This document shows positions 5,313 to 5,359 of a stretch of 5,359 nucleotides of DNA, one piece after another. The DNA is from Alphaproteobacteria bacterium (GTDB taxonomy: Bacteria > Pseudomonadota > Alphaproteobacteria > ATCC43930 > CGMCC-115725). The notes beneath the pieces are model-generated. The model was not told the DNA's origin. It saw only the letters and a list, made by a program, of their open reading frames with translations, and did not search any database. The position numbers were made by a program, and so were the translations under genes. The stretch spans positions 1 through 5,359 of the forward strand of contig JAFMSA010000342.1 in the NCBI GenBank assembly GCA_017353855.1, read 5' to 3'. Each line of letters starts with the position of its first letter. Positions within the stretch are counted from its first letter, which is position 1.

Positions 5313-5359
5313 GCGCCAGGGCCACCTGCTCCCTTGCCGCGACTTCCGGGACGACCGGC
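5305..5359 (-). CDS. kdpD: C-terminal end of KdpD sensor kinase, cut off by window edge
   Basis: On the minus strand a frame enters from the right edge and reads PVVPEVAAREQVALAHG before TAA at 5307-5305. It overlaps the kdpE start by eight bases (ATGGCTAA), the tight arrangement typical of kdpD-kdpE. KdpD is the membrane histidine kinase of the pair. Only the poorly conserved tail after the ATPase domain is present, so identification rests on position and on the open frame, not on motifs. Confidence 0.65.
   Translation of the reverse strand, partial: PVVPEVAAREQVALAHG
5322..5327 (-). promoter_or_regulatory. Ribosome binding site of kdpE inside the end of kdpD
   Basis: AGGTGG on the minus strand, nine bases before the ATG at 5312. 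It lies within the last codons of kdpD, consistent with coupled translation of the two genes. Confidence 0.6.

Overview
The window is GC-rich (roughly 60%) and reads as chromosomal DNA of an alphaproteobacterium, most likely Hyphomicrobiales and probably near Bradyrhizobium/Rhodopseudomonas. This is inferred from the character of the KdpE protein, the large multi-pass MscS-type channel, a small RDANYLREQ protein of a kind I associate with that group, and an EcfG-like promoter. No rRNA, tRNA, CRISPR array or intact mobile element was found.

Layout: bases 1-1700 (minus strand) are the N-terminal 566 codons of a large mechanosensitive channel whose C-terminus lies beyond the left edge. A doubtful 47-codon reading frame (1773-1916, minus) lies just upstream. 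Bases 1917-4607 are gene-poor: palindromes and an AT-rich patch (2141-2420); an EcfG-type promoter driving a 58-codon gene (2540-2778, plus); a possible 62-codon gene (2878-3066, minus); a G/C-rich set of competing hairpins (3254-3329); and a frameshifted remnant of a TPR-repeat protein (about 3675-3975, minus). The stretch 3976-4607 holds nothing I recognise. Bases 4608-5312 (minus) are kdpE, which overlaps the last codons of kdpD (5305 to the right edge).

The two well-supported genes both belong to osmotic/potassium physiology: KdpD/KdpE switch on the high-affinity K+ pump when K+ is low or osmotic stress is high, and MscS-type channels release solutes on sudden dilution. They share a strand but lie almost 3 kb apart across decayed sequence, so co-transcription is unlikely. 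The small gene behind the EcfG-like promoter would add a general-stress-response element between them. The most interesting parts are that promoter/small-gene pair, the TPR remnant and the alternative-pairing hairpins.
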